Positions 52,074 to 61,012 of a stretch of 64,000 nt of DNA are shown here, one piece after another; within the stretch, counting starts at the first letter, position 1; each line of letters starts with the position of its first letter. The translations under genes were made by a program, and so were the position numbers. Below the pieces are notes generated by a model that had not been told where the DNA came from, ran no database searches, and worked only from the letters and a program-made list of their open reading frames with translations. Source of the DNA: Cyanobacteriota bacterium (GTDB lineage Bacteria > Cyanobacteriota > Vampirovibrionia > Vampirovibrionales > Vampirovibrionaceae). The stretch is taken from NCBI GenBank assembly GCA_019751815.1, contig JAIEMW010000004.1, positions 663,933 to 727,932 of the forward strand, in the 5' to 3' direction.

Positions 52074-55000
52074 TTGGCGCTTTTAACACCATTGAATATC
52101 ACACTGGCCTCTTCTGGGGTTGCTTCTAGTTCAGTGTTTGGCTCTTCTAATCAGTTGCAAAAACAGTCAGGAGTTGTTTCACCTCGCTTTGCAAGCACGG
52201 TTTCACTTGTGCAACAGCCCATCTATTTTGGTGCCAGTGCTAGAAAATGGTCAGTGAGAGAACGCGAGCAAAGGCAAGCTCAATTACTCGACCTCACAAA
52301 GGATGTAAAGCCTTTTCAAAAAATATTGAAACAAGCCACCCAAATCGCACAAGCATACGGGCACGATACGGTGACCCCATTGCACATTTTGCTCGCGCAT
52401 TACCGCCAGGTGTTGCCGGCGTTTAATCCTCTTGAAGGAAGGGTTGTGGTGAAAGAACCCGAAGACGGACCCGCCAAAGATAAAAAAATGATGGCAGACA
52501 CGGTTGTCCCTGAAGAGCTACTCTGGATGACGACCTACGAAGATTTTGAAACGGGCAATGCCCGTAAAATGATTGTAAATACCCACCCTGAAGTGCAGTT
52601 TTGCCTAAAAACCGCGATGCAAGAAATGGAAGCGGCGCTGGCACAATTGCCAAAATCGGCGTCTGTCAGTGGTGCTAAGCCCCCTGTTTTGAGCGAAAGT
52701 ACAATTCGGCTGTACGCTGAATCCCTTCGTTTAATGAGAAAGCCGATAGATGATGTGGCTAAACTGCTTGATGAGACCCGGGATAAGATGATGGTCAATG
52801 AAGGCAGCCCGACTAAACAAGCGGTCGATGCATTCCAAGCCAGTGCAAGTTATCTTAAAACTTTTGAATCAGTCAAAAAAGATTTGGAAGCCCAAGAGAG
52901 TGCCCTGAATGAAGCAGTTAGAAGGCAAGAACTAGCCAACAAAACTCGCTTTCAGCAAGAAGTGCTTCCCCAAGTGACGCAAGAGTTTACAGCGCAGATA
53001 AAAACGCTTGAAAGTGAGGGAGTAACCCTGCGCAGCCAAATTCCAAAAGCCACTCCTGCGGAGGCAACTGTTTATCAGGGGAAAGCACAAGCCTTACAAA
53101 CAGCGATGGGGCAGCGTGCACAGGAACTGATGGCACAAGATACGGCGACGCTGAACGGCTTAAAAGCGGAACTGGGCTTCGCACAAAAAGCAATTCAAGA
53201 TCATGTCGGCCAATATGAACAGATGGAAGCAGTCTTAGCCCAGTCCAAAGCAGCTTTAGTTGATTTTGAAAAAGAATTTGATGCTGGCAAGAAACAACAG
53301 CTTCGAGAAATTCGTTTATACCGGCTACTAGCAGCCCTCCATAATGAGCCTCAAGATCCCAAGGCAGTTGATCCCGTATTGACCCAAGCCCAAAAACTCC
53401 ATGAGAAATTTATTGCCAAACTCCGAACTCAGAGCGGCGGAGCCGCCTTTGAAGAGAATTTTGGTAAATTAATGGCTTTGGCCTCGACCAACGGAGCCAC
53501 AGAGGGTGACTTGGATCGTATTCGAGAGATGGGCGCTCAAGCCAAACTGATGTTTGCCAAAAAGCAGCACATCCTGCACCAGTTATTGTGCAAACTGGCC
53601 CGGGTCGAAGCAGAAACCCCCTGGACTAAAATTCGGGGTAAACGAGTGGATTTAAGCCGCGCACGGCAACTGTTGCTGGATAACCCCATCACCCCGCCAG
53701 AAGTGCGAGAACAGGTGATGCGCTTCTTGAAGAGAGGCAATGCCAATGGGTGGAAGAATGAGCCGATGCTGGTGCTCAGCGGGGCTTATGGGACAGAACT
53801 GGTTAAGCAAGAAGTGATTGCGGTTCTTCAACAGATATTGGATGTTCCTGTTTTCACGTCGAATCCCAGTAATTTTGCGCCCATCACAACCCGTGATAGT
53901 GACGGGGATGTGGTCATTATCCCTGTCAGTGTGCCGGCGCAAGCCATGATCCAGACGAAAACCCCTCACTCAATGGTGGTATTAGACGGACTGGAAATGT
54001 TTTTGGGCAGCCGCTTGGGTGAAATGCAGTTCATGCAGCTTTCAACAGCGGAAGGCCGAGAAAAATTTAAAGATATGGGTCTCAATGTATCTGTAAATAC
54101 TGCTCCCTTCGTGTTTGTTGCCACCATGGAAGAGACCACACGGCATATTTTGGCTGATGTGTTTAAAGAAAAACTCGGCAATGACCGCGATATGTCTGTG
54201 GTAACCCTGACGTACTCCTATACACCCACACAAGCCAAGCGGGTGATGCGTGAGCGTATCGTTCCCCGTGTCGAAAGGGAGTTTAACGTCAAATTTGCCG
54301 ATGCCACCATTGATCGACTGGTGGATGAATACTTCTGGAGCGGGCGACTGGATGAGCTGAAAACCTTGTCTGAACGGTTGGCAAAACGGTTGACAGATGC
54401 TGTTATTACAACCCATTCAGTTCCTCTTGACCTGCTTCCAGGACAATTGGACTTTGTACTGGGCTCTCCCAATGCGTATCACGATACAGCGCTGTTTAAA
54501 GAGCCTACTGTGGGTGCATGTCACGGTCTGGCTGTCGGTGTGGAAGATTCTGGGCACACCTTCCCGGGCTCGGTCAAAAAGATGGAAATCGTCGAGATGG
54601 CCCGTGCGCCGATTAATCCCAAAGAGCTCAAGCCAAAATATGTGCTCCAGAGCACCACAGGCCCAGCCGTGGATATGATGAAAGACGCCACCCTGAGGGT
54701 TCAGGCTTATTTACATGTTGCCAATAAACGCTACAAGCGCTTAGATACCATGCCGTACAATGTCCTTCTCCAGGCCAACTTCCCCAGTCCTGCTGACGGT
54801 AACAGTGCCGGGGCGGCAACTGCCACTGCGGCTATCAGCCAATTGACAGGTATTCCTGTCCGTCCTGATGTGGCGATGACGGGAACATGCTTGGCGGGTG
54901 GGGATATTGGATCTATAGGTGGGACGTTTGATAAAATCCAAGGGGCCAAAGCGGCACGGATGAAGAAAGTGCTGGTGCCTGTTGGAAACTACAAAGATTT

Positions 55001-55181
55001 ATTGGCAGAACGCCCCGAAATACTCAGTGATCCCTCGATTGAGGTCGTGCCGATTAAGCATATGGATGAGGTTCTCCGCCATGCGCTGGTGGATTATGAC
55101 GCTTTGAACACACCCTATCCAAAGACTAAAGACAGTGCCGGTAAAAAGAAAGCCAGAAGAAGACAGGCCTCAAAAAAATAG
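52074..55181 (+). CDS. Lon-like protease paralogue with degenerate ATPase motifs and Clp_N-like N-terminus
   Basis: A 1035-residue protein. Residues about 75-125 (ILKQATQIAQAYGHDTVTPL followed by HILLAHY) resemble the Clp N-domain, followed by a long coiled-coil region (about 250-420). An AAA-like region starts near 560, but the Walker A is replaced by GAYGTELV (570-577) and Walker B reads VVLDGLEMF (D638 kept, Glu replaced by Gly639). ATP hydrolysis is therefore unlikely. The Lon protease domain is kept: Ser911 in DGNSAGAATAT and Lys954 in GGTFDKIQGAK, again 43 residues apart. A basic tail (KKKARRRQASKK) ends it. TTG start at 52074 with GAGG at 52060. Probably acts with the upstream active paralogue, or as an ATP-independent protease or adaptor. 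Confidence 0.8.
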   Translation: MALLTPLNITLASSGVASSSVFGSSNQLQKQSGVVSPRFASTVSLVQQPIYFGASARKWSVREREQRQAQLLDLTKDVKPFQKILKQATQIAQAYGHDTVTPLHILLAHYRQVLPAFNPLEGRVVVKEPEDGPAKDKKMMADTVVPEELLWMTTYEDFETGNARKMIVNTHPEVQFCLKTAMQEMEAALAQLPKSASVSGAKPPVLSESTIRLYAESLRLMRKPIDDVAKLLDETRDKMMVNEGSPTKQAVDAFQASASYLKTFESVKKDLEAQESALNEAVRRQELANKTRFQQEVLPQVTQEFTAQIKTLESEGVTLRSQIPKATPAEATVYQGKAQALQTAMGQRAQELMAQDTATLNGLKAELGFAQKAIQDHVGQYEQMEAVLAQSKAALVDFEKEFDAGKKQQLREIRLYRLLAALHNEPQDPKAVDPVLTQAQKLHEKFIAKLRTQSGGAAFEENFGKLMALASTNGATEGDLDRIREMGAQAKLMFAKKQHILHQLLCKLARVEAETPWTKIRGKRVDLSRARQLLLDNPITPPEVREQVMRFLKRGNANGWKNEPMLVLSGAYGTELVKQEVIAVLQQILDVPVFTSNPSNFAPITTRDSDGDVVIIPVSVPAQAMIQTKTPHSMVVLDGLEMFLGSRLGEMQFMQLSTAEGREKFKDMGLNVSVNTAPFVFVATMEETTRHILADVFKEKLGNDRDMSVVTLTYSYTPTQAKRVMRERIVPRVEREFNVKFADATIDRLVDEYFWSGRLDELKTLSERLAKRLTDAVITTHSVPLDLLPGQLDFVLGSPNAYHDTALFKEPTVGACHGLAVGVEDSGHTFPGSVKKMEIVEMARAPINPKELKPKYVLQSTTGPAVDMMKDATLRVQAYLHVANKRYKRLDTMPYNVLLQANFPSPADGNSAGAATATAAISQLTGIPVRPDVAMTGTCLAGGDIGSIGGTFDKIQGAKAARMKKVLVPVGNYKDLLAERPEILSDPSIEVVPIKHMDEVLRHALVDYDALNTPYPKTKDSAGKKKARRRQASKK

Positions 55182-55273
55182 GATAAAAGAAGAGCCTGCC
55201 AAGCTTTTTCAAGCCGAAGCCATTAAAATAGGGAAGGTATCCTCAGAGATAACTTTTTTGGGAAGACTTCCTC

Positions 55274-56326
55274 GTGAAACAATCTCACTCCTCAAATGCT
55301 GCTGATGAAGCGCCTTCAAAGCCTCTAGATCAGCCTTTGGTCTCTGTCAAAAACCTGAGCAAACACTTTCCTATCCGCAAAGGCTTTTTCCACAAGACGG
55401 TGGGCGCAGTCCAGGCCTTGTCTGGGGTGAATCTCGATATTATGCCTGGGGAAACCCTCGGTCTGGTTGGAGAATCCGGTTGTGGGAAGTCGACTTTGGG
55501 CCGTTGCATCCTACAACTCATTCCCCAAACCTATGGGCAAGTTTTGTTTCAGGGGCAGGATCTCAGCAAACTGTCGATTCAGGCAATGCGTGCCATGCGC
55601 CGCAATATGCAACTGGTCTTTCAAAATCCATACTCCAGCCTGAATCCCCGGATGAAAATTGGTGACACGCTGGCTGAACCGCTCACCATTCATCGAGTGG
55701 CCTCAGGGATTGAACTCTCGAAAAAGGTTTCAGGCTTGTTGGACATGGTGGGATTGCCGCAAGATGCTGCCGGGCGGTATCCTCATGAATTTTCTGGTGG
55801 GCAGCGCCAAAGAGTGGGCATAGCCCGGGCCTTGGCCTTGAATCCCCAATTTATTGTGGCAGATGAGCCAGTGAGTGCGCTGGATGTTTCGATCCAAGCG
55901 CAAATTCTCAATTTGCTAGACGATCTCAAAGCATCACTGGGACTGACGTATTTATTTATCGCGCATAATCTTAGTGTGGTGCAATTTGTCAGTGACCGGG
56001 TTGCGGTGATGTACCTGGGAAGTATTGTTGAAATTGCCCCATCCGCCTCCCTATACATGCAACCCTTACATCCTTATACCAAAGCACTGCTGAGTGCCAT
56101 TCCTGTTCCAGACCCCAGACATTATACGCCAGAGTTTCAGGCCCACAGGATACGCCTGGAAGGGGATCTGCCGAATCCTGCCAACCCACCCTCTGGTTGC
56201 CGTTTTCATACGCGATGTCCCATGGCCGTTGAGGCCTGCAAGACTGAAGTGCCCGCTTTGAAGGAATATCTCCCCGGGCACTGGGCAGCGTGCCTTCGTC
56301 TCGATGAAGCTGGGGCGATGGACTGA
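55274..56326 (+). CDS. Oligopeptide/dipeptide ABC transporter ATP-binding protein (OppF/DppF type)
   Basis: The 350-residue ATPase has Walker A GLVGESGCGKST, the Q-loop QLVFQNPYSSLNPR, signature FSGGQRQRVGIARAL, Walker B FIVADEPVSALDVS, the switch His in FIAHNLSVVQ, and the C-terminal oligopeptide-transporter extension with CRFHTRCPMAVEACKTEVP, whose cysteines can hold a Fe-S cluster. It energises peptide uptake together with an OppD ATPase, two permeases and a binding protein, none of which is adjacent. GTG start at 55274. It could serve a distant permease. It lies 92 bases after the Lon-like pair and shows no overlap with it. Confidence 0.92.
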   Translation: MKQSHSSNAADEAPSKPLDQPLVSVKNLSKHFPIRKGFFHKTVGAVQALSGVNLDIMPGETLGLVGESGCGKSTLGRCILQLIPQTYGQVLFQGQDLSKLSIQAMRAMRRNMQLVFQNPYSSLNPRMKIGDTLAEPLTIHRVASGIELSKKVSGLLDMVGLPQDAAGRYPHEFSGGQRQRVGIARALALNPQFIVADEPVSALDVSIQAQILNLLDDLKASLGLTYLFIAHNLSVVQFVSDRVAVMYLGSIVEIAPSASLYMQPLHPYTKALLSAIPVPDPRHYTPEFQAHRIRLEGDLPNPANPPSGCRFHTRCPMAVEACKTEVPALKEYLPGHWAACLRLDEAGAMD

Positions 56327-56457
56327 CCTATTTGTGAATAAAATAGGGCGAAACCCCCTGTCTAGACTAAAGTTTTTCGCAGAAGTGACGAAAAAAAATT
56401 GTTAAATGCATCTATTCACGATGAGTATTAGTCACTTTAAGCGTAGGAGATATTTCC

Positions 56458-56685
56458 GTGAAACACTTTCGGCATGGTGATCGGTCCGAACAGTATCAAT
56501 TTGAAAAAGTCACCAAGACAGAAGAAACGATAAACACAGAGGAAATGTTCGCTGAAGACGAAGAAGAGAGTGCGGCCCATTATTTAGACGAAGCCCATGA
56601 AGCCCTGTCCCGCTTTTATAACAAAGTACATAAACGCGAGCGAGGCGATGTTACGGGCGGACGACGTTCCAAAGCTTGGCAATAA
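56458..56685 (+). CDS. Small acidic protein of unknown function
   Basis: A 75-residue protein with a charged N-terminus, an acidic centre (EEMFAEDEEESAAHYLDEA), a helical HEALSRFYNKVHK and a basic C-terminus (GGRRSKAWQ). The GTG start at 56458 has GGAG eight bases upstream, which supports real translation. No signal peptide or membrane helix. Family not recognised. It is flanked by 130 bases of AT-rich sequence upstream with short inverted repeats (56327-56347) and converges with the pyruvate kinase gene. Confidence 0.6.
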   Translation: MKHFRHGDRSEQYQFEKVTKTEETINTEEMFAEDEEESAAHYLDEAHEALSRFYNKVHKRERGDVTGGRRSKAWQ

Positions 56686-56701
56686 AGGTTTAAACAAGAC
56701 T

Positions 56702-58195
56702 TTAGGTGATATGGGTTAATTCGCCCATATGATAAAGCTTGATGAAGTTGCTGGCCCCTGGAAATGGGGTGAGTCCGGCGCAGAAAATGACGCCATCACC
56801 GGGCTCTAGTAAGTGTGCTTTGAGAATGGCCATTTCCCCGTTTCGAATGGTCTGATCGCTATTGTGCCCATAAGGAATCATCACCGGTGTGACCCCCCAT
56901 AATAGGCTCATTTGATGGAACACTTTGGGATCAGGGGTCAGGGCGATAATTTCTTTGGCGGGTTTTCGCTTGGAGACCCGCTGAGCCATATGCCCAGAAC
57001 TTGAAAGAACCACAATGGCCCTTGCATTAGAATGGGTAGTGGCTGCCTGGTAGGCAATGACTTCGTGGTAGTTATCGGGATTGTAGTTTCTAGGGGATTC
57101 AACAATGGGTTTTTCTTGCTCTGCTTGGTAAATGACCCGAGTCATCATGGCAACGGCTTGCACAGGATGCTCTCCTACGGCGGTTTCTCCAGAGAGCATC
57201 AAAACATCTGCCCCATCAAAAACGGCGTTGTAAACGTCCGTCGTCTCCGCGCGGGTGGGTTCTAGAGAAGTGATCATCGATTCCAGCATCTGTGTGGCCA
57301 CAATCACTGGTTTCCCCGCACAATTGGCCTTGTGGATCAGCATTTTTTGCACTCCAGGGACACGTTCTGGGGGAAGTTCAACCCCTAAATCGCCTCGGGC
57401 TACCATTATGCCATCGGCTTCATCAATAATACCGTCAATATGCTCAACAGCCTGGGGTTTTTCGATTTTGGCAATAATCGGCGGGCACAGGAGTCCTCGG
57501 TTTAAGACAAAATCCCGCAGGCGGATGATATCTTCTGGGTGCCGAACAAAAGAGAGTGCCAGGAAATCAACTCCAGCTTTGACACAGGTCAGTGCATCGG
57601 CTTTGTCTTTCTCTGTCAGAGCATCAAAGGCCAAAGAAACCGTGGGGACATTAATGCCCTTGCGCTCCTTGAGATCGCCACCCTGGATAATCCGGCATTC
57701 CACAGTGTGATCGTCAATCCGTTTATTCACCTTCAACCGCAGGCGGCCGTCATCAATCAGCACCAAGTCTTCTGCCTGTAATGCTTTCAAAAGATCCAGT
57801 GCCTCAGTTGTAATGCGCCCGTGTTCGCCGGGTTCAGAGGATGCCGTGATTAAGGTGGTTTCACCTGGTTTGAGCGTGACAGTCTCGTGGTCTTTTAACA
57901 GACCTGTTCGTAGTTTAGGGCCTTGTAAATCGGCGAGAATGCCCACTGGCCGTTTTAAAGACTGAGACACAATCCGGATGGTCTGGATTAATTGTTCTAG
58001 GGCTTGTACATCGCCCTTGGAATGCGACTGATTGAGCCGGAAAATATTGGCCCCCGCCAGAATGAGCTCTTTGATCATCGTGTCACTAGTGGTGTTGGGT
58101 CCAAGCGTGGCAATGATTTTGGCCCGTTTCTCTTGGCGGGCACAGTAAGGGTGCTCAGTGGTTTGGGATTGGGAGCTGTGGGCTGCGGGATTCAT
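56702..58195 (-). CDS. pyk: Pyruvate kinase
   Basis: The 497-residue glycolytic enzyme converts phosphoenolpyruvate and ADP to pyruvate and ATP. Motifs include KIIATLGPNT, ADLQGPKLRTG, the phosphate-binding LSFVRHPEDI, IAKIEKPQAVEHIDGII, the catalytic MVARGDLGVELPPERVPGVQ, PVIVATQMLESMI and TAVGEHPVQAV. The C-terminal allosteric domain is present but the extra phosphohistidine domain of some Pyk is absent. An N-terminal extension of about 25 residues precedes the barrel. It is 65 bases after pyrD on the same strand and may be the last gene of that run. Confidence 0.96.
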   Translation of the reverse strand: MNPAAHSSQSQTTEHPYCARQEKRAKIIATLGPNTTSDTMIKELILAGANIFRLNQSHSKGDVQALEQLIQTIRIVSQSLKRPVGILADLQGPKLRTGLLKDHETVTLKPGETTLITASSEPGEHGRITTEALDLLKALQAEDLVLIDDGRLRLKVNKRIDDHTVECRIIQGGDLKERKGINVPTVSLAFDALTEKDKADALTCVKAGVDFLALSFVRHPEDIIRLRDFVLNRGLLCPPIIAKIEKPQAVEHIDGIIDEADGIMVARGDLGVELPPERVPGVQKMLIHKANCAGKPVIVATQMLESMITSLEPTRAETTDVYNAVFDGADVLMLSGETAVGEHPVQAVAMMTRVIYQAEQEKPIVESPRNYNPDNYHEVIAYQAATTHSNARAIVVLSSSGHMAQRVSKRKPAKEIIALTPDPKVFHQMSLLWGVTPVMIPYGHNSDQTIRNGEMAILKAHLLEPGDGVIFCAGLTPFPGASNFIKLYHMGELTHIT

Positions 58196-58260
58196 AGAAA
58201 GTGCCTGTTGGGGGTCGCAAATATTGAATATTGAAAATCAGCTTACAACAAATACACCGC

Positions 58261-59208
58261 TTATTGCGAGTGGGCACACCCAACCAGCTCCTGTAAATGG
58301 GCCAGCCCTTCTTGCCGGGCGAACTGAGTAAGCCCGTTGTGGATATCCTCAAAGAGGGTGGGTCTGGCAAAACAGGCTGTGCCTACTTGAATCAGGCTGG
58401 CGCCGGCCATCATAAACTCTAAGGTGTCATCCAGGCTCTGTATCCCGCCAATCCCAATGATCGGGATTTCGGGGAAATGTTTATACAGTTGCCAAACAGC
58501 ATGCAACGCGACAGGCTTTACACCTGGACCACTATAGCCACCAGAAACACGGGGGAGGATAGGGCGGCGCCTGCGGATATCAATGGCCACGCCCAGCAGC
58601 GTATTTATGGCCGTGATACCACTGGCACCAGCTTCAACGGCAGCACCTGCCAGAGGGATAATATTCCCAGCATTGGGGGTTAGCTTTGCCCAAAGGACTC
58701 CTGGCCAAATATCGCGGACTGTTTTCACGACTTCTGTGATACCGTCGCAAGAACTGCCAAAGTCTAAACCGCCTTTATCCACATTGGGGCACGATAGATT
58801 GATTTCTAGGGCGAGCAGATTCGGGTATTGACTCTGGACAGAAACGATTTGCTCACTCATCTGGGAAAACTCCTGTAAAGAGGTGGCAGCAATGCTCAGT
58901 ATAATTGGCAAGTGATACGTACTAAGCGATTCTAAGTCTTTTTCAAGTGTATATGCCAAGCCAGGGTTTTGCAGCCCGATACTATTGAGCATCCCAATGC
59001 CTGGTAATTCAACAGTTCTCGGTTGGCTATTTCCGGTTTTTGCTGTAGGCGTAACCGTTTTGGTGACAATACCTCCCATGCATTTTGCCAAAGGGCATAA
59101 TTGGTCAAAACTGGCTGGGTAAAAAGTCCCCGACGCATTGAGAATGGGATTTTGGAAGTTGAAGTTTATGTGGGGCAATTTAATCTCTAAGCATGGAGTT
59201 TCGCTCAT
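58261..59208 (-). CDS. pyrD: Dihydroorotate dehydrogenase, catalytic subunit (class 1B)
   Basis: The 315-residue FMN barrel enzyme oxidises dihydroorotate in pyrimidine synthesis. It has NFQNPILNASGTF, GGIVTKTVTP, LEINLSCPNVDKGG with the Cys base typical of class 1, WAKLTPNAG, GGYSGPGVKPVAL and IIGIGGIQSLDDTLEFMMAG. The partner PyrK gene immediately upstream shows this is the NAD-dependent class 1B form. I chose the ATG at 59208, which overlaps the pyrK stop by four bases (ATGA), rather than the frame limit at 59223. Confidence 0.95.
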   Translation of the reverse strand: MSETPCLEIKLPHINFNFQNPILNASGTFYPASFDQLCPLAKCMGGIVTKTVTPTAKTGNSQPRTVELPGIGMLNSIGLQNPGLAYTLEKDLESLSTYHLPIILSIAATSLQEFSQMSEQIVSVQSQYPNLLALEINLSCPNVDKGGLDFGSSCDGITEVVKTVRDIWPGVLWAKLTPNAGNIIPLAGAAVEAGASGITAINTLLGVAIDIRRRRPILPRVSGGYSGPGVKPVALHAVWQLYKHFPEIPIIGIGGIQSLDDTLEFMMAGASLIQVGTACFARPTLFEDIHNGLTQFARQEGLAHLQELVGCAHSQ

Positions 59209-60047
59209 GAAACACCTTCCCATGCCAACTGCTGAGCCTGAAACACAGGGCCTTCCAAGCAGACTTTTGAGGGGAGTGCTTGGTCAGCGCGTTCCACCAC
59301 ACAGCCACTACAGGCACCCGTTCCACAGGGCATATGCTCTTCAAGAGAGACTTCAATCAAGGCGGATGGGGCTGTGTTGCGGCAAGTGGTCACACAGGCC
59401 TGCATCATCCGAGTGGGTCCGCATACCATAATATGTCCTGAGTCTTCAACCAGCCTTGGGTTTTGACGCAGGTATTCTGCCACATTGCCGTGAAAGCCTA
59501 GACTCCCGTCATCAGTGCAAAGCATCAGTTTGTCAGAACCCAGCCAATACTCGAGCTGTTCCACAATGGGGAGTCCTAGATCAGCAGCCGTTCTGGCACC
59601 ATAAACACACTGGACGTCTTCTAGTGACTGATTTTGAGACTTACTTTGAGTTTCTAGAAAACGATAGAGCGGGGCGACCCCGATACCACCGCCCACTAAT
59701 AGTGTTTTGGAGGCTTCCATTTTTGCTTGTGGGCGCTGAGAAAACCCATTGCCCAAAGGGCCCAGTACGGAGAGCTGAAAACCACTTTGCCAATTGGCCA
59801 TCATCTGCGTGCCCCGGCCCACTACTTTGTAGAGTATGTGAAATATCCCTGTCGCCTTATCCACACTCAGTACGCTGAAGGGCCGGCGAAACAGAAAGGC
59901 CTCGCTGTGCAGATCCACCATCACAAATTGCCCTGGACGGCAGGCAAAAGCCACTTGCTGTGGTTTTCGCAGCGTGTTTAAACTCAACAAATAGAGGTCC
60001 GGGCCAATGTTTTCTTGCCGGACCACTTCACACAAATAGTCTTGCAT
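59205..60047 (-). CDS. pyrK: Dihydroorotate dehydrogenase electron-transfer subunit PyrK
   Basis: The 280-residue FAD/2Fe-2S reductase subunit links PyrD to NAD+. It has the ferredoxin-reductase fold: FACRPGQFVMV and FLFRRPFSVLSVD (FAD site), LLVGGGIGVAPLYRFLE (NAD site), and a C-terminal 2Fe-2S motif with four Cys in EHMPCGTGACSGCVV and SKVCLEGPVF. The ATG at 60047 overlaps the MoxR stop by one base (TGATG), an unusual linkage of a pyrimidine gene to a MoxR module. Confidence 0.94.
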   Translation of the reverse strand: MQDYLCEVVRQENIGPDLYLLSLNTLRKPQQVAFACRPGQFVMVDLHSEAFLFRRPFSVLSVDKATGIFHILYKVVGRGTQMMANWQSGFQLSVLGPLGNGFSQRPQAKMEASKTLLVGGGIGVAPLYRFLETQSKSQNQSLEDVQCVYGARTAADLGLPIVEQLEYWLGSDKLMLCTDDGSLGFHGNVAEYLRQNPRLVEDSGHIMVCGPTRMMQACVTTCRNTAPSALIEVSLEEHMPCGTGACSGCVVERADQALPSKVCLEGPVFQAQQLAWEGVS

Positions 60048-61012
60048 CAGCGTGGTACCGGAATTTTATCCATGGTCTGTTGTATAACAGCATCTGGGGT
60101 AAGCCCGTCCAGTTCTGCTTCAGCGGTTAAGATTAGTCTGTGGCGAATCACAGCCGCTGCAACTGCTTTGACATTATCTGGGGTGATAAATTCTGCACCT
60201 TGAATTGCTGCATGTGCCCGACTGGCAGTCATCAGAGATAAAGCAGAGCGGGGACTACAGCCTAGTTCTAAGTTGGGATTTTTACGCGTGTCCTGAATCA
60301 TCCCCAGGATATAGTCCATCATCGAATCATCCACCCTAATATGGTTAAGGGCTTGACGGCACTGAAGAATAGTTGCCTGATCGGTCACTGGAGCAAAGGT
60401 TTCTGCTTGAAAACGGGTGCTGCGCTCTCGGTCAACAAAGCGGTTTAACATTTGCTTTTCCGCCTGACCGTCTGGATATCCGACTAATAACTTCATCATA
60501 AAGCGGTCCAATTGGGCTTCAGGCAGTGGATAGGTCCCCTCAAATTCAATAGGGTTTAGGGTCGCCAGAACGGTAAATAAGGGGGAGAGTTCATGACGCT
60601 CACCGTCAACGGTCACCTGATGCTCTTCCATGGCCTCTAATAAGGCAGATTGCGTTTTGGGCGGGGTGCGGTTAATCTCATCGGCCAGAAGCAAATCGGT
60701 AAACACAGGACCAGGCTTGAAAGAAAACGTTCGGCTGTTCAAGTCATACACACTGGTCCCAATAATTTCGGCGGGTAGCATATCGGGGGTCAGTTGAATT
60801 CGCCGGTAGGCCAACTGTGTAAGTTGGGCCAATGTCTTTACCATGGTGGTTTTGGCGGTTCCGGGAATGCCCTCCAAGAGAATATGCCCTTCTGAGAGAA
60901 GTCCCACAATCAGCAAATCCACGTTGGCAGACTGGCCAAAGATAATCTCATTGAGAGCAGATCTCAGTTGATCTGCCACCGTTTTAACGAATAAGGAGGG
61001 TGTGTCGACCAT
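60047..61012 (-). CDS. MoxR-family AAA+ ATPase
   Basis: The 321-residue AAA ATPase has Walker A LLEGIPGTAKTTMVKTLAQ, the MoxR motif ELNSRTF-like region (YDLNSRTFSFKPGPVFTDLL), Walker B LLADEINRTPPKTQSALLEA followed by MEEHQVTVDG, sensor 1 LATLNPIEFEGTYPLPEAQL and DRFMMKL, and a C-terminal lid with GCSPRSALSLM. MoxR proteins act as chaperones for metal or cofactor insertion and membrane-complex maturation. It overlaps DUF4350 by 29 bases upstream and pyrK downstream by one base. A DUF58 (vWA-like) partner, normally adjacent, is not seen. Confidence 0.93.
   Translation of the reverse strand: MVDTPSLFVKTVADQLRSALNEIIFGQSANVDLLIVGLLSEGHILLEGIPGTAKTTMVKTLAQLTQLAYRRIQLTPDMLPAEIIGTSVYDLNSRTFSFKPGPVFTDLLLADEINRTPPKTQSALLEAMEEHQVTVDGERHELSPLFTVLATLNPIEFEGTYPLPEAQLDRFMMKLLVGYPDGQAEKQMLNRFVDRERSTRFQAETFAPVTDQATILQCRQALNHIRVDDSMMDYILGMIQDTRKNPNLELGCSPRSALSLMTASRAHAAIQGAEFITPDNVKAVAAAVIRHRLILTAEAELDGLTPDAVIQQTMDKIPVPR

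Noticed and set aside
56327..56347. Inverted repeat CCTATTT/AAATAGG after the OppF-type gene as a terminator
   Set aside because: The stem is AT-rich and is not followed by T residues on the plus strand, so a terminator is unlikely.
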